Source: Lachnospiraceae bacterium UBA3814
GTDB taxonomy: Bacteria > Bacillota > Clostridia > Lachnospirales > Lachnospiraceae
Assembly (NCBI GenBank): GCA_002368575.1
Contig: DFEA01000084.1
Span: 11,609 to 36,817, forward strand
Direction of reading: 5' to 3'
Length of the DNA stretch: 25,209 nt
Positions 15,795 to 23,297 of the stretch are shown in pieces (positions within the stretch are counted from its first letter, which is position 1; every line of letters begins with the position of its first letter). The notes below the pieces were generated by a model. The model was not told where the DNA came from. It made no database searches and saw nothing but the letters and a program-made list of their open reading frames with translations. Both the position numbers and the translations under genes were made by a program.

Positions 15795-16931
15795 TTACTT
15801 TATCTCAAGTGAGCTCCAGATGTCGTCGGGGATAAGAGCTACATAGGTCATCCCGGTATTGAGGGTTATCATATCACCGTTAAGATCGTAATATCTGGTA
15901 GGTGTAAGCTCATCCTCCTTTGACCAGGTTATCGGTATCGCCTTACCGTTGGTTATGTAGTATCCGTCACGGTTAAAGTCGATCGAATGGAACATCATGT
16001 AGCCGTTTGAGTCAAACTGTACATACCTTGCATCCTGCAGAAGGATGTTCTTAAATGAAAGCTGCTCGTTATTGTTTCCGGGATCGGTATGCTTCTGACC
16101 GTATTCCGAATAGTAGTAAAGGCCGGTGCTCTCATCATAATCCAGATAAGGCTTGTTATGCCTGTAGGGCAGCTGGATGTGGGTCGCGTCTATCGACTTT
16201 GAATCCGAGGAGAGATCGACGGGACTGCTCTCGGAAGCGAACTGATAATGCGGGCCGGGATAATAGTCATTGTAGGTCCTGCTGTAGCCCTTGCTGGTAA
16301 AGTTCTTATCCAGATCCCCGGTACAGATGTATTCGGTAAATTCCCTTGACTTTCCGTTATCGACACGGGAGAAGGTACCGGAGAAATTCTCAACATAATC
16401 CTTGGCAAGATAATCATCTATATAGAAGGGACCGCCGTCGTGACAGATCACCGCGTTCCACTCGGGGATTATCTGAAGATTGGTGGGCCTTACGCTTCGT
16501 ATCGACCCCAACTGCGTTATGCTCTCCCAGTCCTTGACTAAGACCATGAAACGTGTAACACCCTCATTGGCAGTGGAATTTGTCATTTCGTAAACGATAT
16601 CCGCCTTGGTGAGCCCGTAATGGGGCAGCGCGGTCTTTTCGTTATCCACCATTGCCGCTATCGGTCTCTGATCCTTGATGGCCTCATCTATCCATTCATT
16701 GGTCAGCTCCGACCGATACATACCCTCTCTGGTCTCTTCCTCAACTACGACCTCCTCAACGACCGCTTCAGGCTCGACCTTTTCCTTATCCTCGGTCACC
16801 ACCTGGATCACAGGATCAGCAAATGCCGATTCCTGTTCCTTGTCCTTGTCCTTATCCTTCTTGCAGCCTGCAAGCGCAAGCGAAAAAACAACGGATAAAG
16901 AAAGAACTCTGAACAAAGTTTTTCTTTTCAT
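15795..16931 (-). CDS. DUF3048 lipoprotein (YerB-like)
   Basis: This 378-residue exported lipoprotein has lipobox LAGC at residues 20-23 (Cys23). A charged low-complexity spacer (24-70) with KDKDKDKE and a Val/Glu-rich run probably spans the cell wall. The DUF3048 domain then begins at about residue 85 with RPIAAMVDNEKTALPHYGL, followed by GVTRFMVLVKDW, LGSIRSVRP and HDGGP, which are family landmarks as in Bacillus YerB. The biochemical role of DUF3048 is not known to me. GGAGG lies 8-9 bases before the ATG. It is a single-gene unit with a promoter near 17105-17133 and a long 5' leader, and it depends on Lgt, encoded just beyond the shared terminator. Confidence 0.9.
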   Translation of the reverse strand: MKRKTLFRVLSLSVVFSLALAGCKKDKDKDKEQESAFADPVIQVVTEDKEKVEPEAVVEEVVVEEETREGMYRSELTNEWIDEAIKDQRPIAAMVDNEKTALPHYGLTKADIVYEMTNSTANEGVTRFMVLVKDWESITQLGSIRSVRPTNLQIIPEWNAVICHDGGPFYIDDYLAKDYVENFSGTFSRVDNGKSREFTEYICTGDLDKNFTSKGYSRTYNDYYPGPHYQFASESSPVDLSSDSKSIDATHIQLPYRHNKPYLDYDESTGLYYYSEYGQKHTDPGNNNEQLSFKNILLQDARYVQFDSNGYMMFHSIDFNRDGYYITNGKAIPITWSKEDELTPTRYYDLNGDMITLNTGMTYVALIPDDIWSSLEIK

Positions 16932-17104
16932 TATTTATTCCTCCATGTCTGCGCAGATCCCAAGAGCCCCGCGCTTCGGCACAGACCTTATCCCGTGCCG
17001 GTCCGTTCTGTCCTGAGAGCGGACGATATACAGTGAACGCGTTTGCTCCGTTCACTATAGTAATTATGTGAATCAAAACAGGGTCTTGAGCATAATCCTA
17101 GGAG

Positions 17105-17133
17105 ATTATAGCATAAATAATCTTATAAGTCAT
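17105..17133 (-). promoter_or_regulatory. Promoter of the DUF3048 lipoprotein gene
   Basis: On the minus strand ATGACT (17133-17128), 17 bases, then TATAAT (17110-17105) preceded by TGC, an extended -10. It predicts a 5' leader of about 168 bases. Confidence 0.6.
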
Positions 17134-17230
17134 TCGTAAAATAAAAAATGAAACAGATTTTTGCGCATGGGGGCGGAGTGACCCGCAAATGCCAGCAAAA
17201 TCTTACGTTAATGACATTGCAGGTGAACGG

Positions 17231-17259
17231 TTACGGAAATACAGAGAAAGTGATATAAT
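17231..17259 (+). promoter_or_regulatory. Promoter of the TraX-like gene
   Basis: TTACGG (17231-17236) and TATAAT (17254-17259) are 17 bases apart; TGA before TATAAT makes it an extended -10, which compensates for the weak -35. Confidence 0.6.
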
Positions 17260-17316
17260 CTGTTCAAAACCAGTTTATTCTTTTCTGTGAGTGACAGGTT
17301 CCGGAGGATTTAAGGC

Positions 17317-18159
17317 TTGAAAACATTCATAGAGAGGCTTGCCGGGGGTTTTAACAGGGTGGTTTCCGCAAAAGGCTTATCCGGAACTGCCCTTAAGATA
17401 CTTGCAGCCGTAATAATGGTAACGGATCATGCGGCCATAGCCATCGTGAGCTATTATCTTGTCAGAAATTCCCAAAGGCTTTCATTTGAGGCATATAAGG
17501 AGATATACTCCGTTTATGAGGTGATGCGCGGCATCGGCAGAGCGGCCTTTCCGATATACTGCTTCCTTTTAACGGAGGGCTTTATATATACGAAGAATTT
17601 TTTCAGATATGCATTAAGGCTTTTTGTCTTTTCGCTTATATCGGAACCGTTTTTCGATCTTGCGATCTATGACAGGCTTTATTACCCTGACTATCAGAAT
17701 GTTTACTTTACACTGCTTATAAGCATCCTGTGCCTGCATCTGCTTAAGTCCTTGAGGGAAAGGCCGGGAGAGCTTTTCGGGTTTATCAGGGGCTTTAAAG
17801 GAGGCGCTCTCTTTAAGCTCCTTGTTTCCCCTGTCTTTATATATATATGCTTTGGCGCGGCCATAGGAGGCAGCATGGCTGCCGCTCATTATTTAAAGAC
17901 GGATTACAGCTATAAGGGAGTCCTGGTCATTGTCCTTATGTATCTGTTGAGAGGAAAGGGACTGCCTGGCACCGCGGCAGGAGAGCTCCCGCTTTATTAC
18001 GAGCCCCTGGCCTTTTTTTCCCTGATCCCCATTTCCCTGTATAATAAAAAACGCGGGAGAATAGGAGGAAATATCGGAAGATATTTCTTTTACGCCTTTT
18101 ATCCCGCGCATCTGTTCGTGCTTTATCTGATATCTTATTTTTGCGGCCTCAGGGGATGA
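17317..18159 (+). CDS. TraX-like multispanning membrane protein
   Basis: This 280-residue integral membrane protein has about seven or eight hydrophobic helices. Motifs typical of the TraX family are visible: MVTDHAAI near 33, GRAAFPIYCFLLTEGF (about 74-89), and LISEPFFDLA with flanking Arg-rich helices (RYALRLFVFS). TraX of the F plasmid N-acetylates pilin; chromosomal relatives in Clostridia are thought to be membrane acyltransferases of the same fold, with unknown acceptors. The start is a TTG at 17317: GGAGG lies 9 bases upstream and no better start is near. No conjugation genes are present, so a pilin substrate is unlikely here. It is convergent with lepB, 34 bp away. Confidence 0.8.
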   Translation: MKTFIERLAGGFNRVVSAKGLSGTALKILAAVIMVTDHAAIAIVSYYLVRNSQRLSFEAYKEIYSVYEVMRGIGRAAFPIYCFLLTEGFIYTKNFFRYALRLFVFSLISEPFFDLAIYDRLYYPDYQNVYFTLLISILCLHLLKSLRERPGELFGFIRGFKGGALFKLLVSPVFIYICFGAAIGGSMAAAHYLKTDYSYKGVLVIVLMYLLRGKGLPGTAAGELPLYYEPLAFFSLIPISLYNKKRGRIGGNIGRYFFYAFYPAHLFVLYLISYFCGLRG

Positions 18160-18193
18160 TCCTTAAGACCATAGCTTCAGCCGTCCTTTTCTG

Positions 18194-18733
18194 TCATCTG
18201 ATCAACCCGGGCTTACGGAAATATCTGAAAAAGGCCTTTCCCAGGATCTTGTCGCTGTATACAAAGGGATTGTTCCAGAACCTTGAATCCGCCGAGTTGT
18301 TTCTGTTGTCGCCCATCATAAAATAACCGCCCTCCGGAATGGTTACGGGGCCGTAATCACCGAAGGGCTCCCCGTTAACGTACGGTTCGTCAAGAGGAGT
18401 ATCGCTTCCGTTTATATATACAAGGCCGTCACGAACCATAAGGGTCTCGCCTGGCAGACCGATCACTCTTTTTATGAACAGCTGCTTTTCATCATCCGGA
18501 AATTTGAAAATGATTATATCGCCCCTCTGCGGCTCACTGTTGATATAAGCAAGCCGGTTCCCGAATATCCTGTCGCCGGTCATTATGGTCGTTTCCATTG
18601 AAGCGGAGGGGATCACGGCGTTAACGACTATGAACATATTAAGCACAACAGCCAGGATGATGGCAAGCTCTAATACTATGATCCATTCCTTTATCTCGGA
18701 ACGGATTTCTTCCTTGGTCATTTTGTTCTTCAA
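18194..18733 (-). CDS. lepB: Signal peptidase I
   Basis: This 179-residue type I signal peptidase cleaves signal peptides from exported proteins at the outer face of the membrane. There is one N-terminal membrane helix (about 17-38). The catalytic serine is Ser45 in PSASM and the general-base lysine is Lys88 in FIKRVIGLPGE. The GDN motif (MMGDNRNNSADSR) and the RGDII box are also present. This is the short, single-helix Gram-positive form (SipS-like). The start is a TTG at 18733 with GAGGAG 6 bases upstream. Its promoter is divergent from, and overlaps, that of the MBOAT operon, and its leader contains an 8-bp GC-rich hairpin. Confidence 0.95.
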   Translation of the reverse strand: MKNKMTKEEIRSEIKEWIIVLELAIILAVVLNMFIVVNAVIPSASMETTIMTGDRIFGNRLAYINSEPQRGDIIIFKFPDDEKQLFIKRVIGLPGETLMVRDGLVYINGSDTPLDEPYVNGEPFGDYGPVTIPEGGYFMMGDNRNNSADSRFWNNPFVYSDKILGKAFFRYFRKPGLIR

Positions 18734-18767
18734 TATATGCTCCTCTTCAGGCGACCCGTGAATGTAC

Positions 18768-18796
18768 AGCCCCGCTGTCTGATCAGGAGCGGGGCT
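18768..18796 (-). other. GC-rich hairpin in the lepB leader
   Basis: AGCCCCGC (18768-18775) and GCGGGGCT (18789-18796) form a perfect 8-bp stem with a 13-base loop. It falls between the predicted lepB transcription start (about 18812) and its TTG start codon. No U-tract follows in either direction, so a role in translation or RNA stability is more likely than termination. Confidence 0.5.
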
Positions 18797-18803
18797 GAGC
18801 TCG

Positions 18804-18832
18804 TTGACACACTTTTTTTATTATAGTACAAT
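18804..18832 (+). promoter_or_regulatory. Promoter of the MBOAT-SGNH-HAD-TPR operon
   Basis: TTGACA (18804-18809), 17 bases, TACAAT (18827-18832): a near-consensus promoter giving a leader of about 25 bases before the ATG at 18865. Confidence 0.78.
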
Positions 18833-18848
18833 CGATTTTGAAATACAA
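18820..18848 (-). promoter_or_regulatory. Promoter of lepB, overlapping the divergent promoter
   Basis: On the minus strand TTGTAT (18848-18843), 17 bases, TATAAT (18825-18820). Its -10 lies within the spacer of the rightward promoter, so the two should compete for polymerase. Confidence 0.6.
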
Positions 18849-18864
18849 GCTACCGGAGGGAATG

Positions 18865-20301
18865 ATGCTTTTTAATTCAATAGCTTTTATGTTTTTCTTT
18901 CCGATTACAGTACTTCTATATTTCTTCATTCCCGGACGGTTTCGGTATATATGGCTGCTTGCGGCGGATTATATCTTCTATCTCAGCCAGGACGGAGGAA
19001 TGGCCGGGTTTATAGCCTTTTCCACGGTCCTGACATGGGTAACAGGTGGTATTTTATACGATCATGGCGGCGGACGGAGGAAAAATGTACTGTTATTTAT
19101 TTCGCTGCTGGCCAATTTCCTTCCGCTCCTGCTTCTTAAGTACACAGGCCGGACGGTCGGCCTGCCGGGAGGCCTCAGGCTTTCCGATCCGTTGATACCG
19201 GCGGGGATATCCTTTTATACGCTTCAATCGGCAACTTATGTTATTTCATGCTTTAAAAGAGAGATAAGGCCTGAAAGAAGCTTCCTTAAATATGCGCTGT
19301 TCGTGTCCTTTTTTCCCTGTATCCTTTCGGGGCCGATAGAGCGGGCGGCGGATTTTCTCCCTCAGACTGACAGGGACGGACACGGCTTTGATCCGTTAAG
19401 GGTGAAGGAAGGTCTTATGGAGCTTTTGTGGGGATACTTTTTAAAGCTCGTGATCGTATCGAGGTTAAGCATATTGACCGATCTGGTCTACAGTGAATAT
19501 GAGGCTCTGTCCGGGACTGCGGTGCTCTTCGGGGTCATTGCGTATTCCTTTCAGATATACTGTGACTTTGCCGGTTATTCCCATATAGCCTTCGGAGCCG
19601 CGAGGATACTCGGATACAATATCATATGTAATTTCAGACAGCCCTATTTTGCCTCCTCCGTTCAGGACTTCTGGAGAAGGTGGCATATATCACTTTCCAC
19701 ATGGTTCAGGGATTACCTTTATATTCCCCTCGGCGGAAACCGCAGGGGAAGGCTTCGGCAGTATGTGAACCTCATGACGGTCTTTATCGTAAGCGGATTA
19801 TGGCATGGCGCCGACCTCACGTTTATAGTCTGGGGTGGTCTTTACGGGCTCTATCAGGTGCTTTCGCTCATCATCAGAAGGGCAGCCGCTGGGCCTTCGG
19901 GGAAAGGTGAAGACGGCAGAGGCAGGGCAGCGGGAAAGCTTTTGAGAATAATAATAACTTATGTTATTGTAATGCTTACCTGGATACCCTTCAGGGCGGA
20001 AAGCCTTACAGAGGCAGCAGGCGTCTTTTTAAGACTGTTTTCCGACAACAGCCCCGTCCATCTCATAGACGGTACTCTGTTCAGGCTGGGGCTTGGGGTC
20101 AATAATCTGCTCTTTGCGGTATTCGCCCTTCTGATAGTGCTTGCCGTCGATCTTTCATGCGAAAGGAGAGGCTGCATGATATACGAGCTGCTTGACAATG
20201 TCAGGCGGCCGTTTCGCTTCGGGTTTTATTATCTGCTCGTGATCCTTATACTGTTTTCGGCAAATCTGTCAACGCAGGAATTTCTATATCAGGGGTTTTA
20301 G
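18865..20301 (+). CDS. MBOAT-family O-acyltransferase (AlgI/DltB-like)
   Basis: This 478-residue membrane-bound O-acyltransferase has about ten or more hydrophobic helices. Signature motifs are IPAGISFYTLQ (111-121), YCDFAGYSHIAFGAARILGY (232-251), DFWRRWHISLSTWFRDYLYI (with His274) and SGLWHGA with the invariant His314. It should pass an acyl group, usually acetyl, from a cytosolic donor across the membrane to an exported polysaccharide or wall polymer. The ATG at 18865 is chosen: GGAGG (18855-18859) lies 5 bases upstream and MLFNS is the family start; in-frame TTG 18838 and ATG 18862 are less well placed. The next gene follows with no gap and encodes the expected SGNH partner. Acceptor unknown; no polysaccharide gene cluster is in view. 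Confidence 0.92.
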   Translation: MLFNSIAFMFFFPITVLLYFFIPGRFRYIWLLAADYIFYLSQDGGMAGFIAFSTVLTWVTGGILYDHGGGRRKNVLLFISLLANFLPLLLLKYTGRTVGLPGGLRLSDPLIPAGISFYTLQSATYVISCFKREIRPERSFLKYALFVSFFPCILSGPIERAADFLPQTDRDGHGFDPLRVKEGLMELLWGYFLKLVIVSRLSILTDLVYSEYEALSGTAVLFGVIAYSFQIYCDFAGYSHIAFGAARILGYNIICNFRQPYFASSVQDFWRRWHISLSTWFRDYLYIPLGGNRRGRLRQYVNLMTVFIVSGLWHGADLTFIVWGGLYGLYQVLSLIIRRAAAGPSGKGEDGRGRAAGKLLRIIITYVIVMLTWIPFRAESLTEAAGVFLRLFSDNSPVHLIDGTLFRLGLGVNNLLFAVFALLIVLAVDLSCERRGCMIYELLDNVRRPFRFGFYYLLVILILFSANLSTQEFLYQGF

Positions 20302-21297
20302 GTGAATAAATATCTGGCGTTTTTTTTGAAATGCATAGCTGCTTCGCTTCCGCTCCTCCTACTGGCGGCCTTTACGGGACTTTTCCCTCTGGCCTATATG
20401 GACGGGGAATATCCCTCCTGGCGGTATACAAAAAGGGTACAGACGGGAAGGGAGAAAATAGATGGCTTTGACGCCTCAAAGGCCTGCCTTATCCTTGGAG
20501 ACTCAAGAGCAATGGCTGACCTGATACCGGATAAGCTTGGGGCTGATACCTGCAATCTTGCGGTAGGCGGCGCGACCTCGATCGAGATGTATTATACCCT
20601 CAGGCATTATATCGAGAATTACGGAAGGCCCGAAAGCGTGATAATAATGTTCGCGCCCTTTCATTATTCGTATATGGATAACTTCTGGACAAGGACCGTA
20701 TATTTTAATCATCTTACCCTTCCGGAGGCGTTTAAGGTTTACAGGGAGGGGCTGAGGCTCGGCTCCGTGACCGTATCCGAGAGGGAAAAGGGGCTCTCTG
20801 GTATAATAAGCATGTACTTAAAGCTTCCGGACAGCTATATGCCCGCTCTGATCAACAGCAGGTTTATCGGAAGATACGCTGAAAACAGTGAAAAATACAG
20901 AGATCTGTCAGAACAAAGGGGTCACGGGCTTTTCGGGACCGGGAACGGTTCCTCTGATCTCAATTATGAGTCAAATTATACTGAGCTTGATACGACGGGG
21001 GATTTCGGCCTTTTGTATCTTTATACCACAAGGCTCCTTGAGCTGTGCCGGGACAATAACATAAGGACCATCCTTGCACAGCCCCCAATGAACGAAGCCT
21101 CCTATAAGGAGCTGAATGATGACTATATCGGTCAATACACCCGTCTTATCGAGTCATTGAGCGATATCTATGCCGGGGCTGTCATAAGCCCCGAGATACC
21201 GTGCTATGACAACAGCCTGTTTGGCGACTCATCTCATCTGAATGAGAGAGGGGCGCGTATCTTTACGGAGGAGTTTAAAAATGAATACGATCTTTGA
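20302..21297 (+). CDS. SGNH-like exported partner of the MBOAT protein (AlgJ/DltD-like role)
   Basis: This 331-residue protein has an N-terminal membrane anchor (about 5-27) and an extracytoplasmic SGNH-hydrolase-like domain. Block I is LILGDSRAM (Ser68); the last block is GDSSHLNERG (Asp309, His312) close to the C terminus; NLAVGGAT (85-92) and the PPMNEASY region lie between. Such proteins work with MBOAT acyltransferases and take the final step of placing the acyl group on the exported polymer. The start is a GTG directly abutting the MBOAT stop codon, with CAGGGG about 7 bases upstream, so the two are translationally coupled. The last bases overlap the HAD gene by 17 bp. Confidence 0.85.
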   Translation: MNKYLAFFLKCIAASLPLLLLAAFTGLFPLAYMDGEYPSWRYTKRVQTGREKIDGFDASKACLILGDSRAMADLIPDKLGADTCNLAVGGATSIEMYYTLRHYIENYGRPESVIIMFAPFHYSYMDNFWTRTVYFNHLTLPEAFKVYREGLRLGSVTVSEREKGLSGIISMYLKLPDSYMPALINSRFIGRYAENSEKYRDLSEQRGHGLFGTGNGSSDLNYESNYTELDTTGDFGLLYLYTTRLLELCRDNNIRTILAQPPMNEASYKELNDDYIGQYTRLIESLSDIYAGAVISPEIPCYDNSLFGDSSHLNERGARIFTEEFKNEYDL

Positions 21298-21922
21298 CGG
21301 AATCATCTTTGACGTTGACGGAACGATATGGGATTCCACACCCGTGGTGGCAAAGGCCTGGAACGCGGCGCTTAAGGATTTCGGGTACGGGGATCATACG
21401 GTTACCGCCGACAGGCTTAAGGGCCTGTTTGGGCTCCCGATGTCAGATATCATAAAGGATATCCTTCCATACGCTGCGCTTAAGGAAAGGGAGGCCTTTC
21501 TTCCGGTCTGCTCAAAATATGAATTCGAAGCCCTTGAAAACGAGGGCGGCATAGTATATGAAGGCCTTAAGGACACATTGAGCGAGCTTGTCGGGGAGGG
21601 GATCCCGCTTTTTATAGTGAGCAACTGTCAGAGCGGATATATAGAGCTTGTTTACAGAAAGACAGGGTTTGGCATATATTTTAAGGATCAGCTCTGCCCC
21701 GGGGATACCGGCAGGCTGAAGGCCGCAAACATCGGCCTTATATGTGAAAACCACGCTCTTAAAAGCCCCGTTTATGTCGGAGATACGGTTATGGATATGA
21801 ACGCATGCAGGGAGGCGGGGGTCCCTTTTATACATGCGGCCTATGGTTTCGGAAGGGCGGAGGGCGCCGATATGGTGATAGACTCGCCCGTTGAGCTTTT
21901 AAAAAGAGTAAAGGGAGAATGA
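21281..21922 (+). CDS. HAD-superfamily phosphatase, phosphoglycolate-phosphatase-like
   Basis: This is a 213-residue cytosolic HAD hydrolase. Motif I is FDVDGT (Asp11 nucleophile, Asp13 acid), motif II lies in FIVSNCQSG, motif III is the lysine in GRLKAANIG, and motif IV is YVGDTVMDMNACREAGVPF. A helical cap domain (about 17-80) makes it a type C1 enzyme similar to Gph/PpaX. The ATG at 21281 has GGAGGAG 7 bases upstream; it overlaps the SGNH gene by 17 bp and its own stop overlaps the TPR gene by 4 bp. The substrate is not evident. Its place between the acylation genes and a TPR lipoprotein gene hints at a role in the same envelope process, but a general house-cleaning phosphatase is equally possible. 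Confidence 0.88.
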   Translation: MNTIFDGIIFDVDGTIWDSTPVVAKAWNAALKDFGYGDHTVTADRLKGLFGLPMSDIIKDILPYAALKEREAFLPVCSKYEFEALENEGGIVYEGLKDTLSELVGEGIPLFIVSNCQSGYIELVYRKTGFGIYFKDQLCPGDTGRLKAANIGLICENHALKSPVYVGDTVMDMNACREAGVPFIHAAYGFGRAEGADMVIDSPVELLKRVKGE

Positions 21923-22893
21923 GAAAAGGTATCTGTTTCAAAAAAACCGTTTCGGTCATAGCGCTCTGTCTGCTTGCCGTCCTTAACGGATGCAGTTCGG
22001 AGAATGAAGATCCTGAAAAAAAGAAGGAGTTCAGGAGTCAGGGCCTTGAGTTCATGAGGAACGGGGATTATGCAAGCGCTGAAAACGCTTTTGAAATGGC
22101 ACTTAAGCAGTCGAACGGGATCGTGAGAAGGATAGACATAGATATCTGTTATTATCTCGGGGTCTGTGAGGTAAAGCTTTCGGAATACGATGAGGCTATA
22201 GACACCTTCTCCGCCATAGCGGGCATAGACGATACGCAGGAGGACGCCTTTTACATGCGGGGAAAGGTGGAGCTTATGAAGGGAGAGAAGGAGGCTGCCC
22301 TTTCGGATTTTGACAGGGCGGTCTCCATAGCTCCTTCAAGGTATGTCCTGTATCAGAAGATATATGCGGATCTCTGCGACTATGGCTATGAGAGCGAGGC
22401 GGGTGCATATATCGGAAAGGCCGTGTCGGAAAACGAGAAGATGGGAGATTACCAGCACGGGGTGTTTTCCTATTATCTCGGAGATTACGATGAGGCAAGG
22501 AACTATCTCGAAAAGGCCAGAAACCAGAAAAACGATGACCCTAAGCTTATAGCCTGTCTTGGAAGATGCTATGATGAGCTGGGGGACACCGCTTACGCGA
22601 TATCGCTTTATCAGGCCTTTATTGACGGAAACGGGGCCAATGCCGCAATCTATAACGAGCTGGGAATGGTAAAGCTTAAGTCCTCCGATCTTAACGGCGC
22701 TCTTGAGGCCTTTCAGAAGGGTATTGAGCTTGAGGATGAGGGTTCGATGCAGAGCCTTAAGTTCAATGAGATAGTGACCCTTGAGAGGATGGGTGAGTTC
22801 TCAAGGGCAAAGGCCTCCATGGAGTCCTATATGCGGGAATATCCCGCAGACAGGGTCGCGGGGAGAGAATATGAATTTTTAAAGTCGAGATAA
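21919..22893 (+). CDS. TPR-repeat lipoprotein
   Basis: This 324-residue lipoprotein has lipobox LNGC (Cys25), a short charged linker and a chain of tetratricopeptide repeats from residue 38 to the end (units such as GLEFMRNGDYASAENAFEMAL, GVCEVKLSEYDEAIDTFSAI, GKVELMKGEKEAALSDFDRAV, GRCYDELGDTAYAISLYQAF, GMVKLKSSDLNGALEAFQKGI). It should be a scaffold on the outer face of the membrane that gathers partner proteins. The start overlaps the HAD stop (ATGA), with AAGGGAG just upstream. It is the last gene of the four-gene operon, and a large folded repeat element starts one or two bases after its stop codon. Function is inferred only at the scaffold level. Confidence 0.9.
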   Translation: MRKGICFKKTVSVIALCLLAVLNGCSSENEDPEKKKEFRSQGLEFMRNGDYASAENAFEMALKQSNGIVRRIDIDICYYLGVCEVKLSEYDEAIDTFSAIAGIDDTQEDAFYMRGKVELMKGEKEAALSDFDRAVSIAPSRYVLYQKIYADLCDYGYESEAGAYIGKAVSENEKMGDYQHGVFSYYLGDYDEARNYLEKARNQKNDDPKLIACLGRCYDELGDTAYAISLYQAFIDGNGANAAIYNELGMVKLKSSDLNGALEAFQKGIELEDEGSMQSLKFNEIVTLERMGEFSRAKASMESYMREYPADRVAGREYEFLKSR

Positions 22894-22894
22894 T

Positions 22895-23040
22895 ATGTTG
22901 TCAGGGTCAAAAGTGCCATGTGGCGAAGCCACATGTGCAATATGCACGAAAATCGTCATGGCAAGCTAGCTTGCCAGCACGATTTTTGTGCATATTCACC
23001 ATGGCACTTTGTGCCATGTGACTTTTGACCCTGACATCAT
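22895..23040. repeat. Folded palindromic repeat element, full-length copy (146 bp)
   Basis: Outer 20-base arms (22895-22914 and 23021-23040) match at 19 of 20 positions; the conserved core is GTCAGGGTCAAAAGT. They enclose three hairpins: CATGTGGC-GAA-GCCACATG (22917-22935); a 58-base near-palindrome (22939-22996) centred on the perfect 16-mer GGCAAGCTAGCTTGCC; and CATGGCAC-TTT-GTGCCATG (23000-23018). The whole can fold as a four-way, cloverleaf-like structure. AGTGCCATG (22912-22920) can instead pair with CATGGCACT (23000-23008). There is no transposase and no target duplication that I can see. A REP/BIME-like or MITE-like element is the best description; it may also end the TPR operon transcript. 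Confidence 0.8.
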
Positions 23041-23104
23041 AATATGAGTTGCCCGACAAAAGCCTTTCAGGCTTCTCCGGCATAAGACATATGGTGGTTT
23101 CAGG

Positions 23105-23146
23105 TGATGTCGGGGTCATGCCATGTGACTTTTGACCCCGACATCA
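23105..23146. repeat. Internal-deletion derivative of the folded repeat element
   Basis: Perfect 14-base arms TGATGTCGGGGTCA/TGACCCCGACATCA enclose a 14-base loop TGCCATGTGACTTT. Its right part (GCCATGTGACTTTTGACC) is identical to the right end of the full-length element 106 bp upstream, with a matched G/C change in both arms (CGGGG/CCCCG against AGGGT/ACCCT). The paired substitutions keep the stem intact, which suggests the hairpin itself is maintained. Confidence 0.75.
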
Positions 23147-23297
23147 TAAAACGATGAGAAGCCTGTATCTTTTATGATACAAGTTCTTGTGTTTTTACGG
23201 AAATTGACTTGTACGGTCAAAATAATAACTGCCTTTGGAAAGCCAAAATTCAAAGGGCTTACAGGGGTTTTTGTAGACATAATATTATTATGGTCAA

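Larger units (their letters stand above)
16932..17316. other. Divergent intergenic region with two promoters and a long DUF3048 leader
   Basis: This lies between the DUF3048 gene (-) and the TraX-like gene (+). It holds a leftward promoter at 17105-17133, a rightward promoter at 17231-17259, and a hairpin AGTGAACG/CGTTCACT (17032-17039/17049-17056) inside the roughly 168-base leader of the DUF3048 transcript. Other short inverted repeats (GGCAC/GTGCC and GCGC pairs) lie nearer the start codon. No gene was seen. Confidence 0.6.

Noticed and set aside
22895..23146. CRISPR array or tRNA gene suggested by repeats and cloverleaf-like folding
   Set aside because: Repeats are inverted rather than regularly spaced direct repeats, no spacers exist, and there is no T-loop, anticodon arm or CCA end of tRNA type.
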